Assembly: GCF_947495965.1 (NCBI RefSeq)
Contig: NZ_CANMBB010000006.1
Span: 124,001-188,000 of the forward strand
Direction of reading: 5' to 3'
Origin: an uncultured Maribacter sp.
GTDB taxonomy: Bacteria; Bacteroidota; Bacteroidia; Flavobacteriales; Flavobacteriaceae
DNA length: 64,000 nucleotides
Program-made: the position numbers and the translations under genes
Shown: in pieces, positions 60,818 through 64,000 of the stretch
How the letters are laid out: each line of letters starts with the position of its first letter
Position numbering within the stretch: the stretch's first letter is position 1
The notes under the pieces: generated by a model
What the model saw: only the letters and a program-made list of their open reading frames with translations
Databases searched by the model: none
What the model was told of the DNA's origin: nothing

Positions 60818-62950
60818 ATGAAAACCTCTACATTTTTAACCTTATTAGTACTAGTAAATACCCTTTGTATGGCGCAAGAGAAAGAAGCTCCTTCTATTAC
60901 ATATCCTATCACAAAAAAAGTTAACATTGAAGACTCCTTTTTTGGAACTACCGTAAAAGATCCTTATCGTTGGTTAGAAGATGATAGAAGTACCGAAACA
61001 GAAGATTGGGTAAAAGAACAAAATAAAGTCACTTTTAGTTACCTAGACAAAATTCCGTTTAAATCGAAATTAAAAAATAGACTAGAAAAACTGTGGAATT
61101 ATGAAAAATTAACTTCCCCATTTAAAAAAGGAAATTACACCTATTATTATAAAAATGATGGTTTGCAAAACCAATATGTACTTTACAGAAAAAACTTGAA
61201 AGATGAGGAAGAAGTGTTTTTAAATCCAAATACCTTTTCTAAAGATGGAACAACATCTTTATCTGCAATAAAATTTTCTAAAGATGGCTCCCTTGCAGCC
61301 TACCTTATTTCTGAAGGGGGTAGTGATTGGAGAAAAGCTATAGTGTTAGATACTAAAACCAAAGAAATAATTGGAGACACTTTAGTAGACATAAAATTTA
61401 GTAGTATTTCTTGGAAAGGTAATGAAGGTTTTTACTATTCTAGTTATGACAAACCAGAAGGTAGTGAGCTTTCTGCAAAAACAGACCAACACAAAGTTTA
61501 TTACCATAAACTTAAAACGCCACAGAGTTCTGATGACCTAATATATGGAGGCATTGAGACCGAAAAACATAGGTACGTTGGTGCTAGTGTAACAGAAGAT
61601 AATACATACTTATTAATCTCTGCATCTACCTCAACATCTGGAAACAAGTTGTTTATTAAAGATTTAAGAATTCCAAACGCACCTCTTGTTACTATTCTAG
61701 ACCACACAAATACAGATAGTCATGTTATTGAAAATGTAGGCTCCAAACTCTACATTGTTACCAATTTAAACGCTCCAAATAAAAAAATAGTTACCGTAGA
61801 TGCTGCCAATCCTACACCCGATAAATGGATAGATTTTATTCCAGAAACTAAAAATGTTTTAAGCCCTAATACTGGCGGAGGTTATTTCTTTGCAGAATAT
61901 ATGGTAGATGCTATTTCTAAAGTATATCAATATAATTATAATGGTAAGCTTATAAGAGAAGTAAAACTTCCTGGAATAGGTAGTGCAGGTGGTTTTGGAG
62001 GAAAAAAAGAAGATAAAGATTTTTACTTTTCTTTTTCAAATTACAAAACACCAGGTTCTTATTATAAATACAATGTAGAAAGCGGGGAGTACAATTTATA
62101 TTGGACTCCAGAAATTGATTTTAATTCAGATGAATATGAATCTAATCAGGTATTTTATATGTCTAAAGATGGCACCAAAATACCAATGCTAATTACGCAT
62201 AAAAAAGGGGTTGAGTTAAACGGTAAAAACCCAACTATTCTATACGGCTATGGTGGATTTAATATTAGTTTAACGCCTTCTTTTAGCATTACCAATGCTG
62301 TTTGGATGGAACAAGGCGGAATTTATGCTGTGCCTAATCTTCGTGGTGGTGGCGAATATGGTAAAAAATGGCATGACGCTGGTACCAAAATGCAAAAACA
62401 AAATGTGTTTGATGATTTTATTGCAGCCGCAGAATATTTAATAGAAAACAAGTATACTTCTTCTAACTTTTTAGCACTTCGTGGTGGTAGTAATGGCGGG
62501 CTTTTAGTAGGCGCTACTATGACACAACGCCCAAATTTAGCTAAGGTAGCACTACCTGCTGTTGGTGTTTTAGACATGCTACGTTACCATACTTTTACTG
62601 CAGGTGCAGGTTGGGCTTACGATTACGGTACTGCAAACGATTCTAAAGAAATGTTTAACTATTTAAAAGGCTATTCTCCTGTCCATAATGTAACACAAGG
62701 AACAACTTACCCAGCTACTTTAATTACCACCGGAGACCATGATGACCGTGTTGTTCCTGCACATAGTTTTAAATTTGCCGCAGAATTGCAATCCAAACAA
62801 ACAGGAGAAAATCCTACTTTAATTAGAATAGAAACTAATGCTGGCCATGGCGCGGGTACCCCTGTAAGTAAAACGATAGAACAATATGCCGATATATTTT
62901 CTTTTACTTTATTTAATATGGGATTTAAAACTCTCCCAAATAACAACTAA
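60818..62950 (+). CDS. Prolyl oligopeptidase
   Basis: A 710-aa secreted or periplasmic S9A prolyl oligopeptidase with a signal peptide (about residues 1-19, ending CMAQ). The N-terminal YPITKKVNIEDSFFGTTVKDPYRWLEDD opens the family; a seven-bladed propeller (about 75-430) precedes the hydrolase domain. The catalytic Ser558 is in GGSNGGLLVG, the Asp is in TGDHDDRV and His677 in NAGHGAGT. It cleaves after proline in small peptides. It abuts the ABC ATPase gene. Confidence 0.94.
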   Translation: MKTSTFLTLLVLVNTLCMAQEKEAPSITYPITKKVNIEDSFFGTTVKDPYRWLEDDRSTETEDWVKEQNKVTFSYLDKIPFKSKLKNRLEKLWNYEKLTSPFKKGNYTYYYKNDGLQNQYVLYRKNLKDEEEVFLNPNTFSKDGTTSLSAIKFSKDGSLAAYLISEGGSDWRKAIVLDTKTKEIIGDTLVDIKFSSISWKGNEGFYYSSYDKPEGSELSAKTDQHKVYYHKLKTPQSSDDLIYGGIETEKHRYVGASVTEDNTYLLISASTSTSGNKLFIKDLRIPNAPLVTILDHTNTDSHVIENVGSKLYIVTNLNAPNKKIVTVDAANPTPDKWIDFIPETKNVLSPNTGGGYFFAEYMVDAISKVYQYNYNGKLIREVKLPGIGSAGGFGGKKEDKDFYFSFSNYKTPGSYYKYNVESGEYNLYWTPEIDFNSDEYESNQVFYMSKDGTKIPMLITHKKGVELNGKNPTILYGYGGFNISLTPSFSITNAVWMEQGGIYAVPNLRGGGEYGKKWHDAGTKMQKQNVFDDFIAAAEYLIENKYTSSNFLALRGGSNGGLLVGATMTQRPNLAKVALPAVGVLDMLRYHTFTAGAGWAYDYGTANDSKEMFNYLKGYSPVHNVTQGTTYPATLITTGDHDDRVVPAHSFKFAAELQSKQTGENPTLIRIETNAGHGAGTPVSKTIEQYADIFSFTLFNMGFKTLPNNN

Positions 62951-63922
62951 ATGTTACGAATAAATAACCTAGACTTTTCTTACGACGAAACATCTATTTT
63001 AGAAAAAATTTCTTTCCACATAAAAAAAGGAGAACACGTATCTCTTATTGGGGAGAGCGGTTGTGGTAAAAGTACCTTATTAAAGCTTATTTACGGTATT
63101 TATGATTTAAATAATGGCACCATTTTTTGGAAAGAAAATCAAATTTTAGGGCCTGCTTTTAAATTAATTCCTGGTGAAAAATACATTAAGTTTTTAGCGC
63201 AAGATTATGACTTAATGCCGCATACAACAGTTTTTGAAAATGTGAGTCAGTATTTATCGGTATTTGAGCCAGAAGAGCTTAAAAAACGCACCCAAGAGCT
63301 TTTAGAAACTATTGAAATGACTTCTTTTGCGCACACAAAGGTAAAGTTTTTAAGTGGCGGACAACAACAAAGGGTAGCTTTAGCAAGAGTTTTGGCACAA
63401 CAACCAGAACTTTTATTATTAGATGAACCTTTTAGTCATATTGATAATTATAGAAAAAATAGTCTTAGAAGAAATATTTTTAAGTATTTAAAAAAAGAAA
63501 AAGTTACTGTTTTAACGGCAACCCATGACCCCAGTGACGTATTACCTTATGCAGACCAAGTTATTGTAATAAAAAACAGAAAAATAATAGCGCAAGATTC
63601 TCCTGAAAAACTATACGAGCGCCCTACAAATTTATATGTTGCTTCTCTTTTAGGAGAAGCCAACCGTATTCCAGTAAATGTTGTAAAAACATATGCAAAT
63701 ACTAAAAGAAGAATAATTGTTTATGCTAATGAATTTAAAGTATCCGAAAAATCTGGGTTAAAAGTACAAGTAAAAAAGAATTACTATCAAGGTGTTAACT
63801 ATTTAATAGAGGCGGTATATGAAAAGGAAAAAATATTTTTTTACCATACTACAGCTATAGAAAAAGGAAAAAAAGTGTATTTAAATATCTCTATTGAGAC
63901 TATTAACCAAAGGCTATCTTAA
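62951..63922 (+). CDS. ABC transporter ATP-binding protein
   Basis: A 323-aa ABC ATPase. The Walker A GESGCGKST is at residues 34-42, the signature LSGGQ at 134-138 and Walker B LLLLDEP at 154-160. A C-terminal extension (about 230-323) of small strands resembles the regulatory domain of PotA-type ATPases. Its start directly abuts the prolyl oligopeptidase stop, but no permease or binding protein is present nearby, so its partner is unknown. Confidence 0.92.
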   Translation: MLRINNLDFSYDETSILEKISFHIKKGEHVSLIGESGCGKSTLLKLIYGIYDLNNGTIFWKENQILGPAFKLIPGEKYIKFLAQDYDLMPHTTVFENVSQYLSVFEPEELKKRTQELLETIEMTSFAHTKVKFLSGGQQQRVALARVLAQQPELLLLDEPFSHIDNYRKNSLRRNIFKYLKKEKVTVLTATHDPSDVLPYADQVIVIKNRKIIAQDSPEKLYERPTNLYVASLLGEANRIPVNVVKTYANTKRRIIVYANEFKVSEKSGLKVQVKKNYYQGVNYLIEAVYEKEKIFFYHTTAIEKGKKVYLNISIETINQRLS

Positions 63923-63929
63923 GACCGTA

Positions 63930-64000
63930 ATGAATAAAACGCTATTGGTTTCTGAATTACAATTTAAAGGCATTAGGAGTAGTGGTGCAGGTGGCCAGCA
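63930..64000 (+). CDS. arfB: Peptidyl-tRNA hydrolase ArfB (partial, runs off the window)
   Basis: The frame starts at ATG 63930 and reads MNKTLLVSELQFKGIRSSGA then GGQ at the window end, the GGQ motif of release-factor-like ArfB, which rescues stalled ribosomes. Only 23 codons are visible, cut by the window edge. It follows the ABC ATPase by 7 bp. Confidence 0.8.
   Translation, partial: MNKTLLVSELQFKGIRSSGAGGQ

Overview
The window is a low-GC chromosomal segment from a member of the Flavobacteriaceae (phylum Bacteroidota); the genus cannot be fixed from the sequence. The evidence is the complete Bacteroidota-type bat (aerotolerance) operon, a secreted enzyme with a C-terminal type IX secretion sorting domain, a TSP3-repeat OmpA protein, an IPExxxVDY protein, frequent TTG starts, and many promoters of the Bacteroidota form TTG-N19-TAnnTTTG. 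I see no prophage, insertion sequence, CRISPR array or rRNA. The one tRNA is tRNA-Ala(GGC).

Layout. 1-9.3 kb: moxR, DUF58, a BatD-like two-TM protein, batA, batB, batC, batD and batE, all on +. 9.3-14 kb: a small secreted protein, two SulP anion transporters and a beta-carbonic anhydrase, probably for bicarbonate handling. 14-17.1 kb: pheS, a small unknown, a CYTH protein and DNA polymerase IV. 17.1-19.3 kb (-): a cupredoxin-like protein that has lost copper ligands, an AhpD-like protein, a possible 51-aa gene and an AraC regulator. 19.4-23.8 kb (-): acpP, fabF, rnc, an IPExxxVDY gene and pyk, with a terminator hairpin between acpP and fabF. 23.9-28.1 kb (+): purN, a viroplasmin-type RNase H, a PfkB kinase and a purF homologue. 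28.1-29.2 kb: a protein-free stretch holding five copies of a small-RNA transcription unit. 29.2-38.1 kb: superoxide dismutase, an AddA-like helicase-nuclease, an OmpA protein, an AddB-like nuclease and a short-chain dehydrogenase. 38.4-41 kb: a secreted haloperoxidase-like protein. 41-46.2 kb: a tyrosine/homogentisate degradation operon (hmgA, fahA, flavin reductase, hppD) with a divergent TetR gene and a probable operator. 46.2-64 kb: tRNA-Ala, a universal stress protein, MATE and MFS transporters, queD, lpxH, recJ, OsmC, a UDG-like protein, HopJ, rsmI, tdk, alr, mscL, asd, prolyl oligopeptidase, an orphan ABC ATPase and the start of arfB.

Most of the window is ordinary flavobacterial core genome. 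The item that best fits a previously undescribed system is the array at 28.2-29.16 kb. Each of its five copies has a -7 element at a fixed 5-nt distance, a near-invariant 5' RNA core of about 39 nt, and its own intrinsic terminator whose stem varies while pairing is kept. Three units are near-identical tandem duplicates with an exact 223-bp period; the fifth is diverged. Other points worth following up are a 24-bp perfect hairpin inside the bat operon, a 20-bp hairpin after purF, the TetR operator candidate, and two proteins that have lost canonical metal ligands.
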